A stretch of DNA of 64,000 nucleotides from Ptychodera flava (lineage: Eukaryota; Hemichordata; Enteropneusta; Ptychoderidae), in contig NC_091943.1 in NCBI RefSeq assembly GCF_041260155.1, positions 15,863,283 to 15,927,282 on the forward strand, read 5' to 3'. A model generated the notes under the pieces. It saw nothing but the letters and a program-made list of their open reading frames with translations, searched no databases and had not been told where the DNA came from. Below are positions 25,203-35,200 of the stretch, one piece after another (the stretch's first letter is position 1; every line of letters starts with the position of its first letter). A program made the position numbers and the translations under genes.

Positions 25203-25204
<2 letters not shown>
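25165..25204. mobile_element. Ultrashort palindrome insertion (24 bp) with 8-bp duplication
   Basis: GTATAATG at 25165-25172 recurs at 25197-25204 (the identity extends to 11 bp, 25164-25174 and 25196-25206). Between them is ATGGAGGTAG, loop TTA, the inverse CTACCTCCAT and a final G. The insertion abuts a (TA)n tract. Confidence 0.7.

Positions 25205-25277
<73 letters not shown>
25205..25277. repeat. (TA)n microsatellite
   Basis: A pure TA run directly after the ultrashort palindrome insertion. Confidence 0.95.
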
Positions 25278-25280
<3 letters not shown>

Positions 25281-25583
25281 TTCAGGTTTGCCTGGAGTGA
25301 CAAAGTAACTGAGTTGTGACTCTAATTTTCGCACTCTATGTGGTCATCAGACAACTGACTGAGGAATTCTTGCTCTAGTCTGGTTCCCTGACCCATTTCC
25401 CCGGTAGAGGGCGTGGGGAAATATAGGGTCAGGTACCGGCTAATGTAAACATGGACGCTATTGGGTTAAAATAAAACAAGCTGTGATTGGATGAAAGTAA
25501 CACTTGTAACTTTTTCTCATGTTTCTTGGGTTCGCACTTTCAGGCTCACTTGACACCAACTTCTTGTTTGTACCACAAAGCCG

Positions 25584-25614
25584 TGGAGGTAGAAAGAAAG
25601 ACTTTCTACCTCCA
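25584..25614. repeat. TGGAGGTAGAAAG hairpin inside the fold-back element
   Basis: Perfect 13-bp arms at 25584-25596 and 25602-25614 surround a 5-nt loop. The outer bases match the ultrashort ATGGAGGTAG family but the inner arm differs (AAAG). Flanking 8-mers (ACAAAGCC and ATTTAGCC) match only partly, so a target duplication is unproven. Confidence 0.5.
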
Positions 25615-25629
25615 TGATTTAGCCATTGT

Positions 25630-26146
25630 GATTTAGCACACCTCTTAATACTTTTAGAACGTCGACATGATGCCTGGCATTTTTCACGAAATTCGGACAC
25701 CATTCTATCCATCGAAATCAATCGTCGTTCACAGTTCCAACAAAGTTTGCTTTCAATTAGCTTTGATATCGCAGCAGTACTTGTGGCGTGTATCGAACGT
25801 GCTCGGGTCATTGGGGTCACGCCACAGTCAGCGATGACCTCATGATGACCCTAGCGCATTCGATACACGCAACAAGTACTGCTGCGATATCACAACCAGC
25901 AATCATCTCTATTTCCCCGTACTTCTGGATTAATCCTTTCAGTTTATGTTTCCCGTCTCGTGCGCCAATGTTTTTGGTTTGGATACCAGTGTTCGAACAT
26001 AATTCTGATCCAGTCGATTTGACCGGCGTTTTCATGGCAGTAGCCATATTTGTTGTAGCATGTTCTGTCAGGTGACCAACCTCCGCCATCTTGAACAAAA
26101 TTCTGTTCAAGATGGCTACCCGGTACCTGACCCTATATTTCCCCAC
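25630..26146 (-). pseudogene. Captured fragments of a cysteine-rich, ZAD-like coding region
   Basis: On the minus strand, a frame at about 25.9-26.1 kb reads STGSELCSNTGIQTKNIG, then GKHKLKGLIQKYGEIEMI. Beyond the inner palindrome another reads KLIESKLCWNCERRLISMD, then SEFREKCQASC and SIKRC. The spacing (a Cys pair region, a charged middle, then CWNC, a Phe-Arg helix and basic end) resembles a ZAD-type zinc-binding domain split over two pieces. The identification is by pattern only and uncertain. An inner inverted repeat interrupts it, so this is a fragment carried by the fold-back element and not a working gene. Confidence 0.35.
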
Positions 26147-26475
26147 GCCCTCTACCGGGGAAATGGGTCAGGGAACCAGACTATTCTTGCTCTTGGCATA
26201 CATAAAATGTTCTTTGGCACCCAGGTGGCTGAGGAGTTGGAATGTAGTGGGCAGTTCCATTTTCTAGGTGGGATCCCAGGTATGGTTCATTAAGTAAAAT
26301 TTGTTTTCGTGGCGGCATTTAGAGACAAGTTCGGACCTTTTGTTGAGTAGACTGTTCTTGTCTGCATTGATTATGCAGAGTTTTTCTGCGAGGCACAAGT
26401 TGCAGCGCTTTGTCTCGTTAGTGTATGCGGTTGCCCTGGTGACGATGGACCAGCAAGTGGTAAATAAATAAATAA

Positions 26476-26477
<2 letters not shown>

Positions 26478-26508
<31 letters not shown>

Positions 26509-26514
26509 TGTATG

Positions 26515-26567
<53 letters not shown>

Positions 26568-26580
26568 TATATATAATACA
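26478..26580. repeat. (TATG)n/(TA)n microsatellite
   Basis: A TATG run followed by a TA run, ending 16 bp before the left end of the next transposon. Confidence 0.95.
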
Positions 26581-26999
26581 TATAATATTTACTTACGGCC
26601 AAAACGGAGTCACCGTGGACTCTCTCTCGTGCCGCGCAACAAATAAACGTAGCAACTGACGTTTATTACAGACAAAACATACAGACAATGTAGCAAATAT
26701 CATGTAACCTTTTTGTTGAAAGGCGTGCTGGCGTTACCAGGACTGTTTTGAACGTGTTGATTTCATCATGGATGTTAGATAAACATATCCATATCTAGAA
26801 CAAAAACTAATGAAAAAAGTTAAATTTCAATATTTCAACGATTTTATCCGACTCAGAAACGAAGGCTTTCCGTTTGGGGGCAAATTTGACCCTAAGTATG
26901 GATAGGGTCTAGGGAAACACTAAAATTTTAAAAACAGAACACGCAAGAAAATGTCAACAAGTTCGTAAGCCTGGCAATACCAGTCGTGTTCCTTGCAAT

Positions 27000-27254
27000 T
27001 CAAGGTGTTTGTGGATACGATGGTGGAGGTTCTTTGGGAATGGGTTGGAACCATTCGGTACGGATACTAGTCGCTGATGTGTTTAGCGGCAGAGGGGTGG
27101 AGGAGTCGGTCACAGTCACAGTCGCTGACGGTGTGCTCGCTGTTGTCGGAATTTCACCTGGACGTTGATAATAGACGTACGGTGATGAAGGTGGCATCGC
27201 ATAATACGGATAAGGTGTGTAGTACTGGCAATACGAAGGCAGCAATCTAAATTG
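27000..27254 (-). other. Pro/Tyr-rich open frame inside the DD37E transposon
   Basis: The minus-strand frame includes LLPSYCQYYTPYPYYAMPPS, PYVYYQRPGE, a Ser/Thr-rich middle and WFQPIPKEPPPSYPQTP at its end. Such composition with PPxY-like motifs resembles a cytosolic tail or low-complexity domain. It runs opposite to the transposase and occupies the place where the transposase N-terminal DNA-binding part would be expected. It could be a real second gene of the element, a captured exon or chance. There is no good start codon. I do not recognise it. Confidence 0.25.
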
Positions 27255-27453
27255 AGCTGCGTGCTGCGGAGATTGCTAGGTTGACGCAATCCCACTTTCG
27301 CTGAAGCTAACACCACCTCCTCGATCGGGCGTTTATGTAGATTCGGGCGCAGGAAACGTGATACCGCGCCGTTCAAGCTCTTTCTGTACAGGATTTACCG
27401 TATTTTTGTTTTATTCTCGAACCCATCGTATTTTTTCACCATCGACTCAATAA

Positions 27454-28011
27454 TTGAATGCCATCTCTTACTCTCTCTTTTTTGACGAATCAGGATTTAG
27501 TTATCCGGGAGTTTGTAATAGCCTGTACGGACATGCAGCTATCGGCACTCGCTGTGTTGAAATACAGCGGTACGCTAAACAACCAAATGTAACGCTGAAT
27601 CTACTTGTCAGCGCCCATGCGGGCATTTGTCATGCAAACGTAGTGGATGGGGCGCCTGACACTGATTCGTTTCTAGGCAGCAAATTTGGTAAGGACGATG
27701 GTAGTCCTTCGCTCATGGTTGGCGACGTCGTCATTGTTGACAATTGCCAAACTCATCACAATCGTGGAGGTGAACTTTTGGCACAATTATTAGATCTCAT
27801 GGGAATACAGTACATTTTCACGCCAACTTACTCGCCTGACTTCAACGCAGCTGAGTATGTTTTCGGACACTTAAAGACACTATGTAAAAGACCGATATTC
27901 AGGCATTTGTTTGAGGACAATAAACAATATGCTGTCCTTCGCGCAGTAATGGAAATTACGCCTGGTGATTGCCTCGGCTTTTATCGCAAAGTTGGCTATT
28001 TGACCATGTAG
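27454..28011 (+). CDS. DDE-superfamily transposase catalytic domain, N-terminally incomplete
   Basis: The 185-residue frame carries the three catalytic blocks of IS630/Tc1-type transposases: FFDESGF (first Asp, residue 11), VVIVDNCQTHHN (second Asp) and YSPDFNAAEYVFGHLK (Glu). Thirty-seven residues separate the second Asp from the Glu, giving DD37E. Full proteins of this group are about 300-350 residues with an N-terminal helix-turn-helix part. Here the frame opens only ten residues before the first Asp, and no HTH is seen upstream. The element is therefore probably dead by 5' loss or rearrangement, although its ends are well matched. Confidence 0.75.
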   Translation: MNAISYSLFFDESGFSYPGVCNSLYGHAAIGTRCVEIQRYAKQPNVTLNLLVSAHAGICHANVVDGAPDTDSFLGSKFGKDDGSPSLMVGDVVIVDNCQTHHNRGGELLAQLLDLMGIQYIFTPTYSPDFNAAEYVFGHLKTLCKRPIFRHLFEDNKQYAVLRAVMEITPGDCLGFYRKVGYLTM

Positions 28012-28556
28012 TTTTTCCTGGGAAATAGGTACTTTTCCTGAGAACGAACCACGTAACCCTAGAAAGACGGTTCGGTTTTTCTGTCATTTCATTTTACAGT
28101 CTGCAGTATACATGTATATCTCGCTGTCCAGAATGATGAATGTTTTCAGTGTGTTTCCAATTAATCCGTCTGTAGAGAAATTCTGCACACACAATTATTT
28201 GTTACAAAAAGGATACAAATTGAATCTTTTGTTTGATTTGTGCGATTGTTTGATGGCGTTTAGTTTGGGGTGTTCTGTCTGTAAAAACGTCAGTGAATGC
28301 GTTTACTTTGTTGCGCGGCACAACAGAGAGTCCAAGCTGACTCCGTCTTGGCTATAAATGTGTTTTGTACCGTAAAACAAAATTACAGAGATCTAACTGT
28401 TCATACCGTAGTACAGTTAAAACGAGGTAACAATTTTTTTTAATCATCGATAAAGTCGAACAAGTATGCGTATAATTACAAAGTAAATTTAATTCGTGGT
28501 TGATACTGGGGCGCATGCACCTATACAATGATCGTTTCCTTTATATTGGCGTCGAG

Positions 28557-28640
28557 GTCTCCGTGGCGCAACGGATAGCGCGTCGGACTTCTAAAGGGCT
28601 AGTTATTCGGAGGCTGTGGGTTCGAATCCCACCGGAGACG
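28557..28640 (+). tRNA. tRNA-Arg-TCT: tRNA-Arg(TCT) with 11-nt intron
   Basis: Exon 1 is 28557-28593 and exon 2 is 28605-28640. The acceptor stem GTCTCCG pairs with CGGAGAC, followed by discriminator G. The T arm is GTGGG TTCGAAT CCCAC, and the anticodon TCT is at 28590-28592. The intron (28594-28604) sits after position 37, the canonical place. The mature length is 73 nt, and TTTT follows within a few bases as pol III terminator. Confidence 0.95.
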
Positions 28641-28733
28641 CAGTTTTGTTGTCGGCAATCAGTTTTACAACTAATGAAGCGAAATCTTGCTGAAATCAGA
28701 CGCCTGCAGCGGATTGCTTGTAACACGAGCCCT

Positions 28734-29090
28734 TTAAACTTGTATGCGCCTTCAAAGTAAAAGACTTAAAGTTTTGCTCAAACTTTCCTCAAGGAATCTT
28801 TCAACCATTCTCATTCAAAATCAAAAACAAAAATCGGGGTCACCGTGCTAATTTTGGTACCAGAGACACAAATTTCTCAAGGTTTACCGATATTTGAAAT
28901 ACAAAATGGCCGCCATCCCTGTGTTAACTCTATGGAGAGATACAACACTTTTGGTTTTCGAAAAACTAAGCCGGTGAAAAGTTTCTTACACCAAGGGCTT
29001 TAAAATGAACCCCCACAATTGGTAGATCAGAAAATAAATGTCAAAGTTTGAGGGTCCGAACATCTGTCCCCGAGGCGCGTTCTACCTTAA
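28734..29090 (-). mobile_element. TTAA MITE family, copy 3, with both TTAA sites
   Basis: TTAA occurs at 28734-28737 and 29087-29090. The ends ACTTGTATGCGCCTTCAAAG and CGAGGCGCGTTCTACC match the family, as does the AAAATGGCCGCCATCCCTGT core. It starts 94 bp after the tRNA gene. Confidence 0.85.
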
Positions 29091-29164
29091 ACGGAAAAGA
29101 TTACCAAGTTACAAAATATTTCCCATGCATTTCTTTGCGTTAACTAGCTCAGAAACGAGGAATT

Positions 29165-29182
29165 GGGGGGGGGGGGGGGGGG
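29165..29182 (+). repeat. Poly-G run
   Basis: About 18 uninterrupted G, the second such run in the window. Confidence 0.8.
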
Positions 29183-30322
29183 GTGCGGAATAAAAATTGG
29201 CAAACTTGGCATTGGGCCCTGTAAGGCAACTTAAAAGAATTTGTAAAAACAAAGTAAAACGGGGTATGGTTTGAGGGCGCTTTTCTCGAGATCTGCTCTG
29301 AGTATCAATGCAATTCAATTCCCTATGATTAAGTTTTGCCTGTTAAAAAGACTTTCTGTTCTACTTTTTACAAGCTTTCTCGAGATGCATAGTATTCAAT
29401 TTGTCTATTCCGCAGCGGTTGTAAAGTCAAAATGTTATTGTAAGCTTACGAATTTTAGTCCAGAATAATTGAAGATATTTTACATCAGTAACATTGCTTG
29501 TACCATAGTGGAGCAACTGCCTATCGTTGAAACATCTGATGACTCATGAGAAACGCACAGCAAAAACATTTCAAAAGAATCCTCACAAAATTGCACAAGG
29601 TGTCCATTATGAAGGGCCAATAGTATATTTTCTCAATGCTGAAATTAATTCGATAAAAGGAACATCCCTTTGGCAGAAAACATCATGATACAGAGACGGA
29701 ATATGGTAAATATTTTAACAACTTGACCTGTAATTCAAATGATACAATTTAAAGATGAGAAACGCATTCTGATCATAACAATAATATTTTATTACTCTCT
29801 CAGTATTTGTGAGTTTAGTGAATTGTCAGGTACCCTGAAACATGATGAAAGGGTTGTCTAGCACAGACATCGTCATGCAACGTCGCTCACAGGGGGAACA
29901 ACAACAGCTAGCGAGGGTGAAAAACAACTTTTGCCATATACTTTGGATACATGCTAATGAGATGATAATATATTCTAATGAGCCTATCATATACGTGCAT
30001 GAGACTGTAATGTATGCTAATGGCTATCCAAGCAAGCTCAAAATATTAGCATTCGTTGCGGCGAAGTCGTACTTGACACAGATTATATCGTTACTTTGTG
30101 GTAGATAGGCTCATTACGATTTATTTATGGTTAAGTCTAAATTATACACATATCGGTAACTAAATATAAATTTTTGCCTGCTCTTCCCTTGGAGAGACTT
30201 ACGTTGCTCGAGCTACATTTTAGCAGTTAATTCCGTTTTCACGTTCACAAAATGAAAAGTACAGACTCTGAAGCTATTCACATTTTATAAAACAATATTT
30301 TGTAGTGACAGGAAACAGCGAA
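29183..30322. other. Intergenic, no gene seen
   Basis: An 88-codon open frame at 29842-30108 contains a loose repeat of ATGCTAATG-like phrases and no domain, so I do not call it a gene. Nothing else was recognised. Confidence 0.45.
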
Positions 30323-30416
30323 GTCTCCGTGGCGCAACGGATAGCGCGTCGGACTTCTAGTTGATGTGATGTGACATGACATTCGGAGGCTGTGGGTTCG
30401 AATCCCACCGGAGACG
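30323..30416 (+). tRNA. tRNA-Arg-TCT: tRNA-Arg(TCT) with 21-nt intron
   Basis: The exons (30323-30359 and 30381-30416) are identical to the copy at 28557. The intron 30360-30380 is unrelated in sequence and nearly twice as long. A TTTTT terminator lies just downstream. Confidence 0.95.
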
Positions 30417-30559
30417 TTCATATTTTTGTGTGGCATCTTCAAAAATATTCCAATTTATGTTGAATGGATGCTATTTCCAAGGTGTCTCTAGTATGGCACG
30501 TCGCTGTATTCCCGGTTCACCGCCTCCCACCGAGGAATTGTAATCGAGAGGTCGTACAG

Positions 30560-31900
30560 ATACATTAAAAATTAACGAAATGTTGGCTCTCATTTTTGAG
30601 CAATGTGAATAGAGTTAAAGTACGAACGAACTACCCCAGACTTGCAGGCCATATATTATATTAAGTAAAATGAAAGTTTTCATTATGAAAAAATATGGTA
30701 ATGCTAAAGTGAAAGTTTTTATATTATAATATTATAACATGTTTTCATAAGTTCCTCATTTAAAAATTATTCCAACTTTTATCCGTATACATTTATTAAT
30801 TCAGTGATGTTTGATTTCCACGTAATGCATTTATCGATTATCACTCCAAGAAATGGTGCGTGTAAAGCCTCTTATTACATGCCTCGATGTGAGTGCAAAT
30901 CAGTGCATTGATTTGAATAGGAACATCCGGGATGTTAACGGGCCGGTGAACAATGTACTGACCGGTTTTCATGCATGGTTACCAGGTCCAGTGAAGCCTT
31001 TCGACGTTTTCAACGACAAAATAGACGCTATTTTGACTTTCATTAAAATCTGTTTGCTGCTGGTCGATAAGGTAAAATTGTGTGAAAATGCCCTGCATGT
31101 AACTAAATGTCATAGCAGTAACTGTGAAGAGGCATGTAATAAAAATATTATTGCCTGAATACATGGGTTTATGTGCTCTCGCAGCAAGAGACAATTTGCC
31201 CTCCTGCCGTCGGGCAAATTGTCACCTGCTCTCGGGCATATAAACCCATGTATTCAGGCAATAATATATAATATAATATTACTTGTTTTGGAAATATTTG
31301 TGGTCGACATATATTAGCATCATACCAACGTGTATTCCCTCAAATGACGATCAACCAATTGTAGATCTACATCAGTTGTTTCTGCTTGGAAAGTGTAAAA
31401 AAAAACGTTTGAGTCATCTGCAAATAAGCTGAAGTCAAAATAATTGGAGGAATTCTGTAAATCATTTCTGCACATTTGGAGGAGCAGAGTCGGTCAAAGT
31501 TAAGACTTTGCTTCGTCTGCAAATACATATTGTAACTAATTATTCAAATCGTCTGCAAATCATACAATGTTGGAGTTCTGATAGGAGTATATTAGGATCT
31601 ATAGGACCAAATGCCTTCGTGAACTCGATCAAGTGATCGATCAATTTGCTAAATTTAATTATTCATGAATTTTTGGAGCGATAGCTGTGCACTTTGTTCT
31701 CTGCGAAAGCCATATCGGTGCTGAACAAGCAGGCAATACCCGTCTAACAAAATCATGACCTGTTTATTAACAATCTTCTCCGGACTTTTACTAATTATAG
31801 GCAAAGCAGGACGGGAGATTGGGCGATAGTTTCAGGGCGCATCTCTGGGACCTTTTTTGACGCATATAACCGTTGTGTCAATGTGTGACGTATGGTGGCT
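30560..31900 (-). mobile_element. Decayed LINE reverse-transcriptase fragment
   Basis: On the minus strand, RT blocks appear in order. Near 31.8 kb are VICVKKGP, NYRPIS and EKIVNKQVM, then YGFRREQSAQLSL. Near 31.45 kb is LFADDSNVF (the catalytic FADD block). After an interruption come FLGVIIDKCITWKSNI at about 30.8 kb and NIIYGLQVWGSS at about 30.65 kb. This is the order of the RT palm through the downstream region of CR1/Jockey-group LINEs. Several stops are present, so the copy is dead. The break between about 30.86 and 31.29 kb holds foreign sequence including a palindromic element. Confidence 0.7.
31146..31266. mobile_element. 121-bp palindromic element inside the LINE
   Basis: TATTATTGCCTGAATACATG at 31146-31165 is matched inversely at the other end, and similarity continues through GGGTTTAT and GACAATTTGCCC toward the centre. 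It lies between the FADD block and the FLGVIIDK block of the LINE fragment, so it inserted into the LINE. No clear target duplication is visible in the AT-rich flanks. Confidence 0.65.
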
Positions 31901-32257
31901 TGGTATGTCAACCTTCATGCCAGGTGCTGAAAAAAAATTTTGAATCTCCGGGGAACGCGTTATAACTCCGTGACATCACACGGCAGTTGAAAACTACCAA
32001 ATTTTACTATTCACAAAATTTATTTTGTTTCAAGCTGTCAATCATTACATAAGTATCAATTGAACATATGTTGAAAAAGTGTTCAGAGTTCGTGTAAACA
32101 CTAGATTTTACCAATTGTGAAAGAGTGATCACACACTTTTGAGCGTGACGATTTTGAAAAGTGGCTTGGTTCCTCAGTTTTAAACTTCCTTTCAAATTTG
32201 TACGGGCACGGGCATTTTACTGAGACCGTGCTACAGATAAAGAAAGTGATCGTCAGT
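31901..32257. other. Intergenic and 3' flank of the MFSD4-like gene
   Basis: No coding signal is seen. The 3' UTR of the minus-strand transporter gene probably lies here. Confidence 0.5.
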
Positions 32258-35200
32258 TTATTTCTTCCCGTATCTCAATGCCACGATTTGCATCGCGAGA
32301 AATACGAGGGCAGTTGCACCGGAGGCTGTGAGAATAAAGTACATCATTGAAGTAAGTCCAACAGATTCGAACAAGATCCCCGCTACCCAGGGCAGCGCCA
32401 TCATCGACGCCGACGTGACGAAAAGAAGAACGGCCGTTAAGGATCCAGACGTGTCGATGTAACCTTCCGCCCATGCCAGCCCCGACGGATACAAGGACGC
32501 CATGGAAGCGCCCAGCAAAATAGTTCCAGTCCACAGAGCCGCCACATTGTCGTTGGCGAAAATAGCGAGGAGGGCGCTTGCCGAGCACATTCCCACCACG
32601 TTTATCGTCAACATCGCTTTTGGCGCCAAACGGGTCGCAAAGCATATCGCGAGGCCCCGAGTGGCGGCGAAGGTGCCCCAAAAGGCGGAATTAAGGTACG
32701 AAGCCATCTGTGTCGAGAATCCCTGGCTTCCTTCGACGGCGTACATGTAAATAAAACCTCCGTAAACGGCTTCATGTGGAGCATAAAAGAAAAAGAAGGC
32801 AGACAACAAAACTATTAAAACGATACGTAAAGGCCTACGTCCTGAAACAACGGCCTCCTTGCTTTCAAGTCCATTTTTGTCGACCTTTTTGATCTTCTTT
32901 ACCAAGTTTGTGTTGCCGACGAATCGACAGTGTAACCATAGAAACATCATTGACACCATGAAGATGTAAGCCGAAATAATGCCGTACGGAATCCACAGCA
33001 GTCCTCGGGATTGGTCGTCTAATATGTCTGGCGCAGACGACAACCCGGTGTCGTCAGCGACAACAAGTCCGTAACTGCTGCTCGAATTCTGGTCATTCAA
33101 GCCCCTGGGCGCGCGCAAGTCCGGTTGGATTGTAACGAGCGTTTGTTGGTTTTCTTCTCCCCGGAGAGTCGAACCTGAGAAATTTTCGGCAAATCCACTT
33201 CGAAAGTGTACCGAGGTGACGTTCATCGAGGGTCCGCTGCCGGCGAGATGGGATGTATGGTTGGGGTGCGACTCGGCGACGGGCGATACGAAAGGCGACA
33301 CCAGGAGCGGAGACACAGTGGCACCAAAGGCGAAGGCGAAGTGAAGACCCTGCATGTAGGGATGTGAATCCTTCTTCCAGATTCTGAGACAAAATATATT
33401 GCAACCTAAGGAGAGACAGAGGAGGGAACACAAAACCCTGAGAGACAGATGTGTTATGTGTTGGTGAGCAGTGCCAGACTGATGAAAAAATATCGAGCAA
33501 ATGAACACCTGATCTAATTAATATTCGCTGGTGCAATAAACACATACTGTTACTGTATCGGAATATCTCGGAAAACGTCCCAGTTTGCCCTAGTCTTCAA
33601 TAATAAATATCACATTTAGTGAAATGTTCTCTCGCAACTGCTTTCCATCACTCATTTTTCACTCATCACAACCATCATCTGGTCGAATGAGATTGCACTT
33701 GAAATTCATGTATGTATATATGTGTGTGTGTATGTAAGTATGTATGTATGTATGTATGTATGTATGTATGTATGTATGTATGTATTTATGTCTGTATGTC
33801 TGTATAATTAATACCTACCAGTATCACTGAATCCCGTTGCCACACCTAAGATACACATTGCAGTCATTAGAAGTGCTATCACATTGGCCTTTGATATTGC
33901 GATACAAGACAGCGACATCAAAATCAGTGACAAGCAAAGGATTATGGGTGCTTCCACCCTGTCGTACGTCGGTCCGGCGAGCAAAGTACCGGCCATGTTG
34001 CCAATGCTGCGGGCGCTGAATACAAGCGAGATCCACTTCAGAGACGCCGAGACTTGGAGTTGCATGTCCGGTAGGGATGGTCCTATAACACCCGCTGTGA
34101 GTCCCTGGAAAGTGCAATAGCGTACCAAGTTAAGCTTATAGATGAGAATAATGCAATTCCTATGTAATGCACGCAACTGCACCAACATACCGATGTACTT
34201 TCTATTGGCTCTCTTTCATCGCACTTGGTGGACAAATATGAAAGCCTTGTGAACATATCCTAATCTTTCAGATATCATCCCATGGTAGCTCGATACAAAT
34301 TGGAAGGCGGTGAAAACTTTGATACAAAGAACGTAACGTGAACATGTTTGTTGCTGACGTTTTACGAAATATAGAGACAAACATGTTTAAAATCAATCTA
34401 TCTACCTATACATGTAGAATATACATATCAACAGGACTGCCTACCTACCCAGTATCTATCGCAAAATAGTTTGAACATGGAACCCTGGCTAGTACCTCAA
34501 TTATTTGAATCAGAATTTCAGAAACTATAGATATCCGAAGCCGAAAGTTTCAGTCACGTCTTTTAACGATCATTAGACGATTTGATGATCGCCATTGGCG
34601 TGAACCCTGTGCGTCTTTACTTTGAAATATTTCTGTAAGGCCGAACAAAAAAATTGTGCTTTTCCGATAACCCGACCTACCGTATTTTTTTGCCTGCCGA
34701 CCCTAAAGGAAAAAAAAAGAAAGAAAGAAAGAAAGAAAGAAAAAACCCGTAAAATCACGCGTTCGTTTCTTAGCATTTGATTTTCGCTTGAACGACGATG
34801 TCTCTTATAGCTTTTTTCTTTTATATGTATGATACATTTTTCTGGAAATGTTGTGGCCAGTGTTTGGCCGCCCTGAACCTCTGAAAAATGCATATTTAAA
34901 AATAAAAAAATATTTTGGAAAAACAAAAATTCCTGCTGGCCTACCTACCCTATTTTTGAAAACCATGTTATTGGAACAGCACAATTTTTTTTTTGCCTAA
35001 TACTGCTATGCACGTTTTTAACATTTCTCTGCTTTAAGTTCTCTCCCAAAGCAGACACCTGTACTAAGTTCAAATATGCGTTAGGTGAGCACTTCGATAT
35101 TTACCTGGCCGAAGAAGGTCAAGTACATTGCCAATGTATAGAGCACATCGTTCTTTGGTTTTGACTGTTTCAGGCTGACGTCATCGCTGTCTGCACCCAG

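Larger units (their letters stand above)
25367..26192. mobile_element. 808-bp fold-back element with 64-bp perfect TIRs and 9-bp duplication
   Basis: TTCTTGCTC at 25367-25375 is repeated exactly at 26184-26192. The element (25376-26183) begins TAGTCTGGTTCCCTGACCC. Its first 64 bp (25376-25439) are the exact inverse of its last 64 bp (26120-26183). It contains an inner 127-bp inverted repeat (25765-25891), a hairpin CCATCTTGAAC/GTTCAAGATGG at 26086-26115 and an ATGGAGGTAG-type hairpin at 25584-25614. A 9-bp duplication with long TIRs is the Mutator-like pattern, but there is no transposase here, so it is a non-autonomous carrier. Superfamily is inference. Confidence 0.88.
26594..28356 (+). mobile_element. 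IS630/Tc1-mariner-like DNA transposon, DD37E type
   Basis: The element spans 26596-28354 (1,759 bp) between TA dinucleotides at 26594-26595 and 28355-28356. The left end CGGCCAAAACGGAGTCACCG and the right end read inversely (TAGCCAAGACGGAGTCAGC) are terminal repeats. Similarity extends about 60 bp, through GGACTCTCT and GTGCCGCGCAACAAA. It contains a catalytic-domain frame at 27454-28011 and, in the opposite direction, a Pro/Tyr-rich frame near 27.0-27.25 kb. TA duplication plus the DDE_3-type domain place it in the IS630-Tc1-mariner superfamily. The clade beyond the DD37E spacing is not resolved. Confidence 0.85.

Noticed and set aside
32253-32681. 142-residue minus-strand frame
   Set aside because: Shadow of exon 3 of the MFSD4-like gene in another frame.
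33093-33545. 150-residue minus-strand frame
   Set aside because: Shadow of the same exon, continuing into intron 2.
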